From Limnohabitans sp. Rim8 (lineage in GTDB: Bacteria; Pseudomonadota; Gammaproteobacteria; Burkholderiales; Burkholderiaceae_C), in NCBI GenBank assembly GCA_945875955.1, contig CAMCNQ010000002.1, forward strand, positions 1-34,604: a DNA stretch of 34,604 nucleotides, written 5' to 3'. A program made the translations under genes and the position numbers. Below, in pieces: positions 16,993 through 28,015 of the stretch. Within the stretch, counting starts at the first letter, position 1. Each line of letters starts with the position of its first letter. The notes beneath the pieces are model-generated. The model had not been told where the DNA came from, made no database searches, and worked only from the letters and a program-made list of their open reading frames with translations.

Positions 16993-17951
16993 AGGCTCAT
17001 CACCGACTCTCCATGGGCGATCCGGTTGATCGTTTCGGCGATCAGTGGAGCCACAGAGAGTTGGCGAATTTTGGTGCATGCCGCAGCCTGTGACGTCAGC
17101 GGAATGGTGTTGGTGACCACGACTTCATCAAGGGCTTCGCCTTGGGCGATGCGTTCGATGGCGGGTCCCGAAAAAATCGGGTGGGTGCAATAGGCGTAAA
17201 CTTTTTTGGCACCGCGCGCTTTCAGCACTTCAGCGGCCTTGACCAAGGTGCCCGCCGTGTCGATCATGTCGTCCATGATCACGCAGTTGCGGCCATCGAT
17301 CTCGCCGATCACGTGCATCACTTCGCTGACATTGGCCTTGGGGCGGCGCTTGTCGATGATGGCCAGATCGCAACCGAGTTGTTTGGCCAAAGCCCGGGCA
17401 CGCACCACGCCCCCCACATCGGGTGAGACCACGATCAGGTCGTCGTAATTTTGCTGGCGCAGGTCGCCAAGCAAAACGGGCGAGGCGTAAATGTTGTCGA
17501 CGGGGATGTCAAAAAAGCCCTGAATTTGGTCGGCGTGCAAGTCCATGGTCAGCACGCGGTCAACGCCAACGGCTTGCAGCATGTTGGCCACCACTTTGGC
17601 CGAAATGGGCACACGCGTAGAGCGTGGCCGGCGGTCTTGGCGGGCGTAGCCAAAATAAGGAATCACCGCGCTGATGCGATCGGCCGAGGCGCGTTTGAGC
17701 GCGTCCACCATGATCAGCAGTTCCATCAGGTTTTCGTTGGTCGGAGCGCAGGTGGACTGAACCACAAACACCTCTCGCGCACGCACGTTTTGCTTGAGTT
17801 CAACGGTGACTTCGCCGTCAGAAAAACGGCCTACATCGACAGCACCCAAATGGGTGCCCAAGTTGCGGGCAATCTCGGCGGCCAATACGGGATTGGCGTT
17901 GCCGGTGAAAAGCATGTATTCGGGAGGGAGTGAAGCAGGCTGCATGTGCAT
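16974..17951 (-). CDS. prs: Ribose-phosphate pyrophosphokinase
   Basis: [108 protein letters not shown]. The ORF-track version (to 18212) runs through the tRNA, so the real start is at 17951 or 17945. Confidence 0.96.
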   Translation of the reverse strand: MHMQPASLPPEYMLFTGNANPVLAAEIARNLGTHLGAVDVGRFSDGEVTVELKQNVRAREVFVVQSTCAPTNENLMELLIMVDALKRASADRISAVIPYFGYARQDRRPRSTRVPISAKVVANMLQAVGVDRVLTMDLHADQIQGFFDIPVDNIYASPVLLGDLRQQNYDDLIVVSPDVGGVVRARALAKQLGCDLAIIDKRRPKANVSEVMHVIGEIDGRNCVIMDDMIDTAGTLVKAAEVLKARGAKKVYAYCTHPIFSGPAIERIAQGEALDEVVVTNTIPLTSQAAACTKIRQLSVAPLIAETINRIAHGESVMSLFSDQS

Positions 17952-17992
17952 TCCAGCGATCAGAAAAAAGGGCCTGTACGAATGAACGTATT

Positions 17993-18069
17993 TGGCAGGG
18001 GAAGAAGGACTCGAACCTTCGCATGCTGGAATCAAAATCCAGTGCCTTAACCAACTTGGCGACTCCCCT
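17993..18069 (-). tRNA. tRNA-Gln (anticodon TTG)
   Basis: Minus strand AGGGGAGTCGCCAAGTTGGTTAAGGCACTGGATTTTGATTCCAGCATGCGAAGGTTCGAGTCCTTCTTCCCCTGCCA: cloverleaf; anticodon stem CTGGA/TCCAG, loop TTTTGAT, encoded CCA. Confidence 0.95.
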
Positions 18070-18103
18070 ACACGGGTTGACCGCTGAAACAGCGATCGAC
18101 CGA

Positions 18104-18949
18104 TCAACTTTCGCTGGTTGCCCACCCATTTAAGGGATGAACTTCCAAATTGCTGCATTGGCGCATTTGCCAGTGGTTTGGAAGCGCACTGGGAACCATG
18201 CCTGTTGTGCAATGCGCAAACACTGCACTGCCAGAACCCGTCATTTTGCCATTCATGCCTGCGTTAGAAAGCACTTCAAGGGCTTTGGAAACGTCGTGGC
18301 ACAAGGCTTGGGCAACGGGTTGCAGGTCATTGTGACCAAAGCCAAATGGCCCTGCAGCGAAGTCCGAAACTATAGCAGGTTTTGTCGCCCGTTCAAGCAT
18401 GGGGTGCTTAAAAATCTGAGCGGTTTCAATTCCTGCAGCCGGTTTGATGACCCAAAACCGGGCCGATGGCAGTTCCACAGGGCTGATTTTTTCGCCTATG
18501 CCCTCCACCCAGGCGTTGTGGCCGCTCAGGAAAAAGGGCACATCAGCGCCCAATTGCAGCCCCAGTTTTGCAAGCGTGGACAGGCTCAGTTTCAGATCCC
18601 ACAGGCGATTGAGTGCCAGCAAAGTGGAGGCCGCATCTGAGGAGCCCCCCCCCATGCCGGCTTGGGCGGGAATTTGTTTGTCAATGGCAATGTGCGCGCC
18701 CAGGTCACAGCCTGTGTGATGTTGAAGCAGCTTGGCGGCACGGGTGATCAGATCGTCATCAGGCAGTTTCAGCGACAAATCTTCTCTGCTGATGGCACCG
18801 CCTGGGCGCTTTTCGAAGTGCAGGGTATCGCACCAATCGATGAGCATGAACACCGATTGCAGCAGATGGTAGCCGTCAGGGCGTTGGCCCGTGATGTGCA
18901 AAAACAGGTTCAGTTTGGCCGGAGCGGGGACGTCGTGCAAAGATTTCAT
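18104..18949 (-). CDS. ispE: 4-diphosphocytidyl-2-C-methyl-D-erythritol kinase
   Basis: [67 protein letters not shown] (GHMP motif); [20 protein letters not shown]. Confidence 0.97.
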   Translation of the reverse strand: MKSLHDVPAPAKLNLFLHITGQRPDGYHLLQSVFMLIDWCDTLHFEKRPGGAISREDLSLKLPDDDLITRAAKLLQHHTGCDLGAHIAIDKQIPAQAGMGGGSSDAASTLLALNRLWDLKLSLSTLAKLGLQLGADVPFFLSGHNAWVEGIGEKISPVELPSARFWVIKPAAGIETAQIFKHPMLERATKPAIVSDFAAGPFGFGHNDLQPVAQALCHDVSKALEVLSNAGMNGKMTGSGSAVFAHCTTGMVPSALPNHWQMRQCSNLEVHPLNGWATSES

Positions 18950-18982
18950 GGGAAAAGTTTTGTCGCTCAGCGCACCCAGGGG

Positions 18983-19483
18983 TCAACGGTCAAGCACGAT
19001 GCGCAAAATGGCTTGTGGTTCTGGCCAGGTCCTTTTGGCCGTCAGCCGGCCTTGGGCCTGCGCTGACAGGTCGGCTTCCCAGCCGGAAGAAACGCCGGCA
19101 CGGCCGTTGAGCCACTCAAACAAGGCCTCTATGGGCAGATGTGTGCCAGTTAAACGCTGGCTCAAAAGGTCCAAGCTGCTGTCAGTTGTTTTGTGGGGGC
19201 CCTGCTCCAAAAGAGCGCTTAAAGGTGTCCAGCTCAACCGGGCCAAAGTGCTGCCAATGGGGCTGAACAGGCTCAATTCGCCTTGATCGGCCGAGCCTTG
19301 GAGCTCGAAGTTGGCGCTCCAGTTCTGGGGCGGTGTGCTTTGGATTTGCAGGGCCAGACGGCCAGACCAAAATGCCGATCTTTCGGCCAGCTTGGGGCTG
19401 GGGGAAGTACAGCCCGACAAGGCCAAAATGCTGCCAGCGGCCAGGCCCAGCCAACCGCGTCGCTGCAGACCGGCAAAGCTCAT
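18983..19483 (-). CDS. lolB: Outer membrane lipoprotein LolB
   Basis: Lipoprotein signal GLAAGSILALSGCTSP; AFWSGRLALQIQS..NWSANFELQGSADQGELSLFSPIGSTLARLSW; adjacent to ispE. Confidence 0.9.
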   Translation of the reverse strand: MSFAGLQRRGWLGLAAGSILALSGCTSPSPKLAERSAFWSGRLALQIQSTPPQNWSANFELQGSADQGELSLFSPIGSTLARLSWTPLSALLEQGPHKTTDSSLDLLSQRLTGTHLPIEALFEWLNGRAGVSSGWEADLSAQAQGRLTAKRTWPEPQAILRIVLDR

Positions 19484-21213
19484 GGTTTGAAGTTCAAGCG
19501 TTGGAGGGTGCTGAGCAGGGTTTCGTTGTCGGCTTTGAGCAGCAAACCTTCACGCCAAACGGTGGCGGCGGCATCGGTTTGACCTGTAAGCCAAAGCACT
19601 TCTCCCAGGTGGGCTGCGATTTCGGCATCGGGCTTGGCTTTGTAAGCGGCCTGCAAAATGCGCAGAGCTTCAGGCCATTGGCCTTGGCGAAAACGCAGCC
19701 AGCCCAAGCTGTCTTGGATGTAGGGGTCTTTGGGCGAGAGTTGGACGGCTTTGTCGATCAACACAGAGGCTTCGTCCAAACGCGTGTTTCGATCGGCCAA
19801 GGAGTAGCCCAAGGCGTTGTAAGCGTGTGCATCTTCTGGCGCTTTGGCCATGAGCATGCGCAACAGCCTTTCCATTTCATCGTGGCGTTTGAGTTTTTCA
19901 CAAACCATGGCGAGCTCAGAGATCAGTTGTGCATCGTCTTGGGCTTTGTTTAAGGCCTCTTTAACCAAGGTGTAGGCCGCTTGGGCTTGTTGGTTCTCCC
20001 TGAGCCATACGGATTGAACCAGCACTTTGCGCAAGGCTTGTTCGGGGCTGGTGGTTTTGATTTGGGCCAGAACCTGACGCGCTTGATCCAATTGGCCTTG
20101 ACTCGTTAACAACTCGGCTTGTCGGGAGGCCAGCTTGATGGGGTCTACACCTTCGGGAATTTGAGACAACCAATTTTTCGCGCGTTCGAGTTGCTTCTTG
20201 CTTTGCGCAATCTCTGACAGCGTCAACAAGGCCTCGGTCAGGCCGGCTTGTTGGTCCTTGGCATCACTTGGACTGACCAAGCGGACATATTCTTCAAGGC
20301 ATTTTTCTGCTTTTTGAGGTTGTGCATTTTCATGCAAGACCAAACCATGGATCAGCCAAGCTTCTGCAAAGTTGGGGTGTTTGTCGTTCAGTTGGGCCAA
20401 TTGCGCAAGCGCCTCAGGCACCATTTGAAGCGACAACAAGGTGCGTGCATAGCCTTGGCGCAGTTCGGGCGACAGGTCGGTTGCCATGGCCGCGTTCAGC
20501 AGGGGTTTGAGCCGCGCGGGGTCTGAAGCCAGCAAGCTCACGGCCAGGACCAATGGACCCATGGCGCTGGGGTCTGCGGCATGGCCCTTGATGACGGCAT
20601 CCACGGCCCGGGTCATTTGGCCAGCTTCGCGACGCAGTCGACCGACGGTGGTCCAAGTGGCGGCGGCGGTCAGCTTTTGATCGAGTTGTTTGGCCAATGC
20701 CTTTTCAACCACCTCGGCCGCCAGTTTTTTGTCTTGCACCTTTTCAAACAAGCGAGGCACCGAAGTGATGGCTTCAGATTGCTTTTCCTGTGGCAACTCT
20801 TGAATTCTGGCGCCCAAGGCTTTTCCGGCTTCTTCAACCCGGTTCAGGGCCAGCAAGATTTGCAACATGTACCGAGTGGCTTCGGTGGCGCCGGGGATTT
20901 CTTTTTTCCAGCTTTGTGCCGCTTGCAATGCGGCGTCGCCCGAACGCGCTTGCAAAGCCATGTCCACCGCGCGTTGGAACAAGGCCGGGTCTCGGGTTTT
21001 GCGGGCGGCATCCAAGATGATAGAAAAGCCACTGCCAGCAGACCCCTCGCGGGCACTCAGTTCGCCCAACAAAATTTGGTAGAACAAAACCGCGTCGAGC
21101 GCGGATTTGGGTGGGGGGGCCACGGTTTGGGCAGCGGCAGCTTGTGCCCAAGCACCGATGACAAACGAGGACAAAACGGCAAGTCGAGACCAGGATTTCA
21201 TAGGGGCCATCAT
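19480..21213 (-). CDS. Tetratricopeptide repeat protein, exported
   Basis: Signal peptide ([25 protein letters not shown]), TPR-like repeats ([59 protein letters not shown]). ATGA overlap with lolB. Confidence 0.9.
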   Translation of the reverse strand: MMAPMKSWSRLAVLSSFVIGAWAQAAAAQTVAPPPKSALDAVLFYQILLGELSAREGSAGSGFSIILDAARKTRDPALFQRAVDMALQARSGDAALQAAQSWKKEIPGATEATRYMLQILLALNRVEEAGKALGARIQELPQEKQSEAITSVPRLFEKVQDKKLAAEVVEKALAKQLDQKLTAAATWTTVGRLRREAGQMTRAVDAVIKGHAADPSAMGPLVLAVSLLASDPARLKPLLNAAMATDLSPELRQGYARTLLSLQMVPEALAQLAQLNDKHPNFAEAWLIHGLVLHENAQPQKAEKCLEEYVRLVSPSDAKDQQAGLTEALLTLSEIAQSKKQLERAKNWLSQIPEGVDPIKLASRQAELLTSQGQLDQARQVLAQIKTTSPEQALRKVLVQSVWLRENQQAQAAYTLVKEALNKAQDDAQLISELAMVCEKLKRHDEMERLLRMLMAKAPEDAHAYNALGYSLADRNTRLDEASVLIDKAVQLSPKDPYIQDSLGWLRFRQGQWPEALRILQAAYKAKPDAEIAAHLGEVLWLTGQTDAAATVWREGLLLKADNETLLSTLQRLNFKP

Positions 21214-21277
21214 AATCCAGCCAACTTTTAATCCATGCGGCGCTGGTCAAAAACCAGGCTTGAGCCGTTGCCTATTC

Positions 21278-22093
21278 ATGCCCGAACTCCCAGAAGTCGA
21301 AGTCACGCGCCGCAGTTTTGCGGACCGGATCGCCACAGCCCGTATTTTGGCCTTGCAGATGGGCAAGCCTTTGCGTTGGCCATTGGGGGTTTTGCCAGAC
21401 AGTTTGGTGGGGCGACAAGTCAAAGGCGTTCGCAGGCGAGGCAAATACCTTTTGCTCGACTTGGACCAGGGGCTTTTGTTGCTGCATCTGGGCATGTCGG
21501 GCAGCTTGAACTTTGCCCCTTCTCAAGCCCCTGCGGGCCCACACGACCACATGGACCTGTTCACCGACCGTGGTGTGCTGCGCCTGCACGACCCCCGGCG
21601 CTTTGGTGCCGTGGTTTGGGCGGCCTCAGAAGACGCGCCGGTCGCCCAGAAGTTGCTGGGTCATTTGGGCGTGGAGCCCCTGGACGGCCAATTTGAACTC
21701 ATGCCATTTGGCCTGGCCCTTAAAAAGCGCCAGACCGCCATCAAACAGGTCTTGCTGGCGGGTGATGTGGTGGTCGGGGTGGGCAACATCTATGCGTCAG
21801 AGGCCCTGTTCTTGGCCGGCATAAGGCCAACCACCCGGGCCATGCATTTGTCGCGTCCCCGTGTGGCCAAGTTGCATGCGGCCATCGTGATTGTGCTGAC
21901 CCGTGCCGTGGCGCAAGGGGGCAGTTCACTCAAAGACTTTGTGAGTGCCGAAGGCCGCACCGGCTATTTCCAACTGGAAGCCGCGGTCTATGGCCGCAAA
22001 GGCCTGCCGTGCCGCGTCTGCAGCACCCCGGTTCGGTCCATGCAGCAGGGCCAGCGCACCACTTTTTATTGCCCCCAATGCCAAAAACCTTGA
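21278..22093 (+). CDS. mutM: Formamidopyrimidine-DNA glycosylase (Fpg)
   Basis: [37 protein letters not shown]-terminal zinc finger [32 protein letters not shown]. Confidence 0.98.
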   Translation: MPELPEVEVTRRSFADRIATARILALQMGKPLRWPLGVLPDSLVGRQVKGVRRRGKYLLLDLDQGLLLLHLGMSGSLNFAPSQAPAGPHDHMDLFTDRGVLRLHDPRRFGAVVWAASEDAPVAQKLLGHLGVEPLDGQFELMPFGLALKKRQTAIKQVLLAGDVVVGVGNIYASEALFLAGIRPTTRAMHLSRPRVAKLHAAIVIVLTRAVAQGGSSLKDFVSAEGRTGYFQLEAAVYGRKGLPCRVCSTPVRSMQQGQRTTFYCPQCQKP

Positions 22094-23130
22094 CGCCATT
22101 GCCCCTGGGTTTTGCCCGCCGCATGGTGGACTGGCAGCGCCTGCATGGCCGTCAAAGTCTGCCGTGGCAAAACACCCAAGACCCTTACCGGGTTTGGCTG
22201 TCCGAGATCATGTTGCAGCAAACGCAAGTGACCACGGTGCTGGCCTACTTTCCCCGGTTTTTGACCAAGTTCCCCACGGTGGCCGACTTGGCCAGGGCGC
22301 AGCAAGACGATGTGTTGGCGCTGTGGAGTGGTTTGGGTTATTACAGCCGCGCACGCCATTTGCACAAATGTGCGCAAGCGGTGATGGACCGTTTTAACGG
22401 CGTCTTTCCCCCTAGCGCCGAAGCCTTGCAAAGCTTGCCCGGCATAGGCCGCTCAACCGCGGCAGCCATCGCGGCCTTTTGTTTCCAAGAGCGGGCGGCC
22501 ATTTTGGACGGCAATGTGAAACGGGTGCTGACCCGCGTGCTGGGCTATGCCGAGGACTTGGCGGCGCTGAAAAAAGAAAAGGCTTTGTGGGACTTGGCGC
22601 AAGATCTGTTGCCCCAGCAAGCCCAAGACATGCCGGCCTACACCCAGGCCCTCATGGACTTGGGCGCTACGGTGTGCTTGCCGCGCAAAGTGCTGTGTGA
22701 GCGTTGCCCCGTCATGGACCTGTGCCAGGCCAAACAACAAGGTTTGCCCTTGGCTTATCCGGTGAAAACCCGAAAACTCAAGCGCACCAGCGCCACCCTG
22801 TGGCTGCTTTGGGCGGTCAATGCCCAAGGCCAGGTGTGGCTGCAAAAGCGGCCCGACAAGGGCATTTGGGCGGGATTGTTCAGTTTGCCGGTGTTTGACA
22901 CGCAAGCCGATTTGCAAGCGGCCTGGCCGCAAGGCAAAGACCCGCAGTTCATCGCACCTTGGAAGCATGTGTTGACGCACAGAGACCTGTATTTGCACCC
23001 CGTACACATGACAGGAACCGTGAAAAAGCCACCCGCTTGCGAGGGCCAGTGGGTTGATGCAGAGCTTTGGCCCAGTTTGGGCTTGCCAGCGCCGATCAGG
23101 GCCTTGTTGACTGGCACCAGCGGCGTTTGA
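22078..23130 (+). CDS. mutY: A/G-specific adenine glycosylase
   Basis: [65 protein letters not shown]; Fe-S cysteines [20 protein letters not shown] at 22078 overlaps mutM by 16 nt. Confidence 0.98.
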   Translation: MPKTLTPLPLGFARRMVDWQRLHGRQSLPWQNTQDPYRVWLSEIMLQQTQVTTVLAYFPRFLTKFPTVADLARAQQDDVLALWSGLGYYSRARHLHKCAQAVMDRFNGVFPPSAEALQSLPGIGRSTAAAIAAFCFQERAAILDGNVKRVLTRVLGYAEDLAALKKEKALWDLAQDLLPQQAQDMPAYTQALMDLGATVCLPRKVLCERCPVMDLCQAKQQGLPLAYPVKTRKLKRTSATLWLLWAVNAQGQVWLQKRPDKGIWAGLFSLPVFDTQADLQAAWPQGKDPQFIAPWKHVLTHRDLYLHPVHMTGTVKKPPACEGQWVDAELWPSLGLPAPIRALLTGTSGV

Positions 23131-23187
23131 ATGTTGCAGCACCAGCGGCTTTGGCGGCCTGCCTGCATCAAGCGCCATCAAACGCTG

Positions 23188-24045
23188 TCAAGCTGCGTCG
23201 AGTTCGCGGTGGCGCTTGAGGGTGAGCCAGCGCATGCCAAAACTTTGGGCCAGTTGTTCGACCATGAAGACCGAGCGGTGTTGCCCGCCTGTGCAGCCGA
23301 TGGCCACGGTGACATAGCTTCTGTGGTCGCGTTCGATGGCGGGAATCCATCTTTGCAAGAAGCCCTCGATCTGCAACTGCATTTGCACAAATTCTTCAGA
23401 TTGACGCAGGTAGTCTTGCACAGGGCTGTCGCGACCTGTCAAAGACCTGAGTTGGCTTTCATAGTGCGGGTTGGGCAGCATGCGGATGTCAAACACGTAG
23501 TCGGCATCACTCGGTATGCCGCGCTTGAAGCCAAAAGATTCAAATACCAAGGTCAGCTGGGCCAAAGGAGCGCTGACCAGGGTTTTGATGTAGGTTTGCA
23601 ATTGGGCCGAGCGCAGCAAACTGGTCTCGATGACATGGGCGCGTTCGCGCAAATCGGCCAACAGTTCTCTTTCAAACTGTATGGTTTCCATCAGGTCTTT
23701 GTCGTTTTGTGCATTCACGCCACCCGACAAAGGGTGCTTGCGCCGTGTCTCTGAATACCGGCGCTGCAAAGTGTCGGAAGCCGCGTCCAGAAAAAGCAAT
23801 TTCACCGTCTTGCCCATCTCGCGCAGCAAGGCCATTTGTTCAGGCAGTAAATGCAAGGAGTTGGCGCTGCGCACGTCGATGGCGATGGCCAAGCGCTGTT
23901 CCTTTTGCTGCTCCTCCAGTTTGACAAAGGGAATCAGCAACTCTGGAGGCAAATTGTCCACACAGTAATAGCCCGCGTCCTCGAGTGCGCGCAGCGCGAC
24001 GGATTTGCCAGAGCCGGACATGCCGGTGATCAAGATGATGTCCAT
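23188..24045 (-). CDS. rapZ: RNase adapter protein RapZ
   Basis: [58 protein letters not shown]. Confidence 0.97.
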   Translation of the reverse strand: MDIILITGMSGSGKSVALRALEDAGYYCVDNLPPELLIPFVKLEEQQKEQRLAIAIDVRSANSLHLLPEQMALLREMGKTVKLLFLDAASDTLQRRYSETRRKHPLSGGVNAQNDKDLMETIQFERELLADLRERAHVIETSLLRSAQLQTYIKTLVSAPLAQLTLVFESFGFKRGIPSDADYVFDIRMLPNPHYESQLRSLTGRDSPVQDYLRQSEEFVQMQLQIEGFLQRWIPAIERDHRSYVTVAIGCTGGQHRSVFMVEQLAQSFGMRWLTLKRHRELDAA

Positions 24046-24047
24046 GC

Positions 24048-25733
24048 TCAGACCTGCTCGGGTTGGTGGCTGGGTGAGGGCGAAGCACCATCGCCCAGCA
24101 TTTCACGCGCATGGGCCAAGGTGGTGGCAGAGCGTTTTTCGCCACCCAACATGCGGGCAATTTCGCCCACACGCGCTTGCGCCGAGACGGCCTGCACCTG
24201 GCTGTTGACCTGGCCTTTCTGTGTGGCTTTGCTCACCACCAGGTGGTGGTCTGCACAAGCGGCCACTTGAGGCAGGTGGGTGACGGCCAAGACCTGTCGG
24301 TGCTGGCCCAGTTGTTTCATCAATCGGCCCACGGTTTCGGCCACCGCCCCGCCCACGCCTGCATCGACTTCGTCAAAGATCAGGGTGCCAGCTTCGCCAA
24401 GTTCACTGGTGGTCACGGCAATGGCCAGTGCAATGCGGGAAAGCTCGCCCCCTGAGGCGACTTTGCCCACGGGGCGTGGGGTGCTGCCCTCGTGACCGGC
24501 CACCAAAAAGACAACTTCTTCACAGCCGTGCTGCATGGGCGATTCGAGCGTCTGAAGCTGGACTTCAAAGCGGCCGCCTTGCATGCCCAGTTGTTGCATG
24601 GCGGCGCTGACGGCCTTTGCCAAGGGCTTGGCCGCCTGCTGCCGCTGGCGAGAGACCACCTTGGCCGCTTGCAGGCATTGGGCTTGGGCAGCTTGGACTG
24701 CTTTTTCCAGGCTGTCCAGATCGGCTGCCGCATCGAGTTGGGCCAATTCTTCGCGCCAACCCAACAGTGCGCGTGGCAATTCTTCGGGTGTTTTCTTGTA
24801 GCGGCGCGCCACGGACAACCACAAACCCATGCGTTCATCGAGCTGGGCCAGTTGCTGGGGGTCCAGATCGGTTTTGCGCAAAAGCCGCTGGATGCTATGG
24901 GCGACGTCTTTGGTTTGTGCCTGTGCCGAGGCCAACACCTCTGCCAGGGCCGAAAACTCAGGCTCATAGGGGCTCAGTGATTGCAAGGTTTGAATGGCGC
25001 GGGCCAACTGGCTCAAGGCCCCCGCCGCCTCGTCGCCTTGCAGCAGCAGCGTGGTTTGGTGGGCACCATCGATCAAGGCCTGGGCATTGGCCAAGCGGGC
25101 GTGTTGGGCGCTGAGTTCCTGCCATTCGTTCTGGAGGGGCTGGAGTTTGTCAACTTCGGCGATTTGCCAGGCCAGGCGTTCACGTTCACGGCTGAGCGTG
25201 CTTTGTGCCTGTTGCGCGTTGACCAAGGTCTGCTGGGCTTGCCGCCAAATGAGCCATGCCGCTTTGAGGGGGCGGCCATCGACACCCGCATAGGCATCCA
25301 GCAGGCCTCGAACGGCATCGGGCCGGGTCAGGCTTTGCCAGGCGTGTTGGCCATGGATGTCCAGCAGTTGTTCACCCAAGGCCCGCAATTGGGTGGCGGT
25401 GGCAGGGCTGCCATTGATCCAGGCCCGGCTTTTGCCCGTGGAGTCCACCGTGCGCCGCAGCAGCAGCTGGTCGGTGGCGTCAAAACCCGACTCCTCCAGC
25501 CACAACTGGACTTGGGGCGTGGTTTCAAATTCAACGCCCACTTCACAGCGGCTGGCGCCCTCACGCACCACCCCGACTTCAGCGCGGGCACCCAAAGCCA
25601 ATTGCAGGGCGTCGATCAGTATGGATTTGCCCGCGCCTGTTTCGCCCGTCAAGACGCTAAAGCCCTTGGACAGGTCCAGTTCCAGGGCGTGCACGATGAC
25701 AAAATCGCGCAAGCTGACGTGGGTCAGTGCCAT
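24048..25733 (-). CDS. recN: DNA repair protein RecN
   Basis: [84 protein letters not shown]. Confidence 0.97.
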   Translation of the reverse strand: MALTHVSLRDFVIVHALELDLSKGFSVLTGETGAGKSILIDALQLALGARAEVGVVREGASRCEVGVEFETTPQVQLWLEESGFDATDQLLLRRTVDSTGKSRAWINGSPATATQLRALGEQLLDIHGQHAWQSLTRPDAVRGLLDAYAGVDGRPLKAAWLIWRQAQQTLVNAQQAQSTLSRERERLAWQIAEVDKLQPLQNEWQELSAQHARLANAQALIDGAHQTTLLLQGDEAAGALSQLARAIQTLQSLSPYEPEFSALAEVLASAQAQTKDVAHSIQRLLRKTDLDPQQLAQLDERMGLWLSVARRYKKTPEELPRALLGWREELAQLDAAADLDSLEKAVQAAQAQCLQAAKVVSRQRQQAAKPLAKAVSAAMQQLGMQGGRFEVQLQTLESPMQHGCEEVVFLVAGHEGSTPRPVGKVASGGELSRIALAIAVTTSELGEAGTLIFDEVDAGVGGAVAETVGRLMKQLGQHRQVLAVTHLPQVAACADHHLVVSKATQKGQVNSQVQAVSAQARVGEIARMLGGEKRSATTLAHAREMLGDGASPSPSHQPEQV

Positions 25734-25736
25734 GGT

Positions 25737-26636
25737 TCAGACGCCCTCGTTCCAGTGCATTTTTTTGCGCAAGGTGTCAAAGTAATTCCAGCCTGCAGGG
25801 TGCAAAAAGCGCACTTTGTGCTCAGAGCGCCTGACCATGATGCGGTCACCCAGGGTGAGGTCGGCCAGAGATTGCATGTCGAAGTTGGCACTGACGTAAC
25901 GGCCAGCCACAATTTCAATGCAAATCTCGGAAGACTCGGGCAACACAATTGGCCGATTGGACAAGGTGTGCGGTGCAATCGGTGCCATGACCCAGCCGCC
26001 AATGGCTGGGTGCATCAAAGGCCCGCCCACCGACAAAGCGTAGGCGGTGGAGCCCGTGGGGGTGGCGATGATCAAGCCGTCCGCGCGTTGGGTGGCGACA
26101 AAACGGCCATCGACCTCGACGCGCAGCTCGGCCATGCCGGAAGTGCCGCCCCGGTTGACGACCACGTCGTTCATGGCCAGCGCACTGAACACCTCCCTGT
26201 GGTCGCGCACCACATTGGCTTGAAGCAAGCTGCGGTCTTCCGTCTGGTAGCTGCCCTGCAGCATGGGTTGCAGCACTTCTTGGTAACTTTGAATGGGGAT
26301 GTCGGTGATGAAACCCAGGCGGCCTTGGTTGATGCCGATCAAGGGCAGGGCGTATCGGGCCATTTGACGCCCAATGCCCAGCATGGTGCCGTCTCCCCCA
26401 ATGACCAAGCCCAAATCGCATTGCTGGCCGATTTGGGCCATTTTCAGCATGGGGTATTGGTTCAAGCCCATGTGCAAGGCAGTGTCCTGGTCGAGCACCA
26501 CTTCGCAGCCTTGCCGGGTCAGAAACTGGGCCACGTCGTCCAACACCGAGCGCGAAGTCTCCAAAGCCCCCCCTTGGGCGGAGGCGTGGTATTTGCCAAA
26601 CAACGCGACGTGACGGAATTGGGATCTCATGCGCAA
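25737..26636 (-). CDS. nadK: NAD kinase
   Basis: [89 protein letters not shown]. Confidence 0.97.
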   Translation of the reverse strand: MRMRSQFRHVALFGKYHASAQGGALETSRSVLDDVAQFLTRQGCEVVLDQDTALHMGLNQYPMLKMAQIGQQCDLGLVIGGDGTMLGIGRQMARYALPLIGINQGRLGFITDIPIQSYQEVLQPMLQGSYQTEDRSLLQANVVRDHREVFSALAMNDVVVNRGGTSGMAELRVEVDGRFVATQRADGLIIATPTGSTAYALSVGGPLMHPAIGGWVMAPIAPHTLSNRPIVLPESSEICIEIVAGRYVSANFDMQSLADLTLGDRIMVRRSEHKVRFLHPAGWNYFDTLRKKMHWNEGV

Positions 26637-26993
26637 ATTACATCACGAAGGTGTTGAACAGCAAGGGCTTGGAGTTGGACATGCACGGCCAGGTTGATTT
26701 GGTTTGATTTTAGATCGGCCCGCCTGGTTTCTGGCTTGGCCCTCATAAGCCCCACCCCTTGCCAAGTGCTTGTGGCTTTGCGCCGCGGCACAGTGCGGGC
26801 CAAGGCCTGAACCCCAGCCTGTGCATTCTGACCCAACGACCGCTGGCACTGCCTTGGGCATGGGCGCTTGAACAGGCAAGAACCCAGCAGAAAAATTCAG
26901 CGGTGAAAACCTGCGGGCCAATTCAGCGAGCACAGGAGATCGGCAAGGTGCGCGTCTTGAGCCGTGTCCCGAAAACGGCGCAGCGCATCCCCA

Positions 26994-28001
26994 TCAGCCC
27001 TTGGTGTGGTACTGGGTCAGGCGTGTGACCTCGTTTTTGGAGCCGAGGACAACGCTCACCCGCTCGTGCAGCAGGTGCGGTTGCAAATCCAAAATCCGCG
27101 TTTGGCCGTTGGTGGCTGCGCCCCCGGCTTGCTCGATCAGCCAACTCATGGGGTTGGCTTCGTAGAGCAGCCTCAGTTTGCCGGCTTTGTGCGGCTCGCG
27201 TTTGTCCCAGGGGTACATGAAAATGCCGCCCCGCGTCAAGATGCGGTGCACATCGGCGACCATGCTGGCGATCCAGCGCATGTTGAAGTTCTTGCCCCGT
27301 GGACCGTCTTTGCCTTCCAGGCATTCGTCGATGTAGCGGCGCACGGGCTCGTCCCAGTGGCGCATATTGCTCATGTTGATGGCAAATTCCTGGGTGTCCA
27401 CGGGCACTTGCACGTTTTCCTGCGTCAAAACAAAGGAGCCTTGTTCGCGGTCGAGTGTGAACATGGCCACACCGTCGCCCACGGTCAGCACCAAGGTGGT
27501 TTGGGGGCCATAGACGCAATAACCGGCCGCCACCTGGTTTTTGCCCGCTTGCAAAAAGTCCTGCTCGGTCACGCCTTGGCTGTCTTCGGGTTTTTTAAGC
27601 ACGCTGAAAATCGTGCCAATGCTGACGTTGACATCGATGTTGGAGGAGCCATCCAGAGGGTCAAACAACAACAAATACTCACCCTGGGGGTAGCGGTTGG
27701 GCACCAGGTAAATGCTGTCCATTTCTTCGGAGGCCATGGCCGCCAAGTGACCGCCCCATTCGTTGGCCTCGATCAGCACTTCGTTGGCGATGATGTCCAG
27801 TTTTTTCTGAACTTCGCCTTGCACGTTTTCGCTCTCGGCGCTGCCCAAAACACCCCCAAGCGCGCCTTTGTTCACGGCGTGGCTGATGCTTTTGCAGGCA
27901 CGGGCGACCACCTCGAGCAGCAAGCGCAGTTCGGCCGGGATATGGCCTTTGTCACGTTGCTGCTCCACCAAATAGCGGGACAAGGAAATTTTGCTGCTCA
28001 T
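26994..28001 (-). CDS. fbp: Class I fructose-1,6-bisphosphatase
   Basis: [94 protein letters not shown]. Confidence 0.97.
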   Translation of the reverse strand: MSSKISLSRYLVEQQRDKGHIPAELRLLLEVVARACKSISHAVNKGALGGVLGSAESENVQGEVQKKLDIIANEVLIEANEWGGHLAAMASEEMDSIYLVPNRYPQGEYLLLFDPLDGSSNIDVNVSIGTIFSVLKKPEDSQGVTEQDFLQAGKNQVAAGYCVYGPQTTLVLTVGDGVAMFTLDREQGSFVLTQENVQVPVDTQEFAINMSNMRHWDEPVRRYIDECLEGKDGPRGKNFNMRWIASMVADVHRILTRGGIFMYPWDKREPHKAGKLRLLYEANPMSWLIEQAGGAATNGQTRILDLQPHLLHERVSVVLGSKNEVTRLTQYHTKG

Positions 28002-28015
28002 GGTGTTCCTTGTTT

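Noticed and set aside
16974-18212. 412-aa version of prs extending upstream
   Set aside because: The N-terminal extension is read through tRNA-Gln (17993..18069); Prs homology starts near MLFTGNANP, so the start was moved to about 17951.
24981-26657. 558-aa plus-strand ORF antisense to recN/nadK
   Set aside because: Spans two well-supported genes on the other strand and has no recognisable motif; codon-bias shadow.
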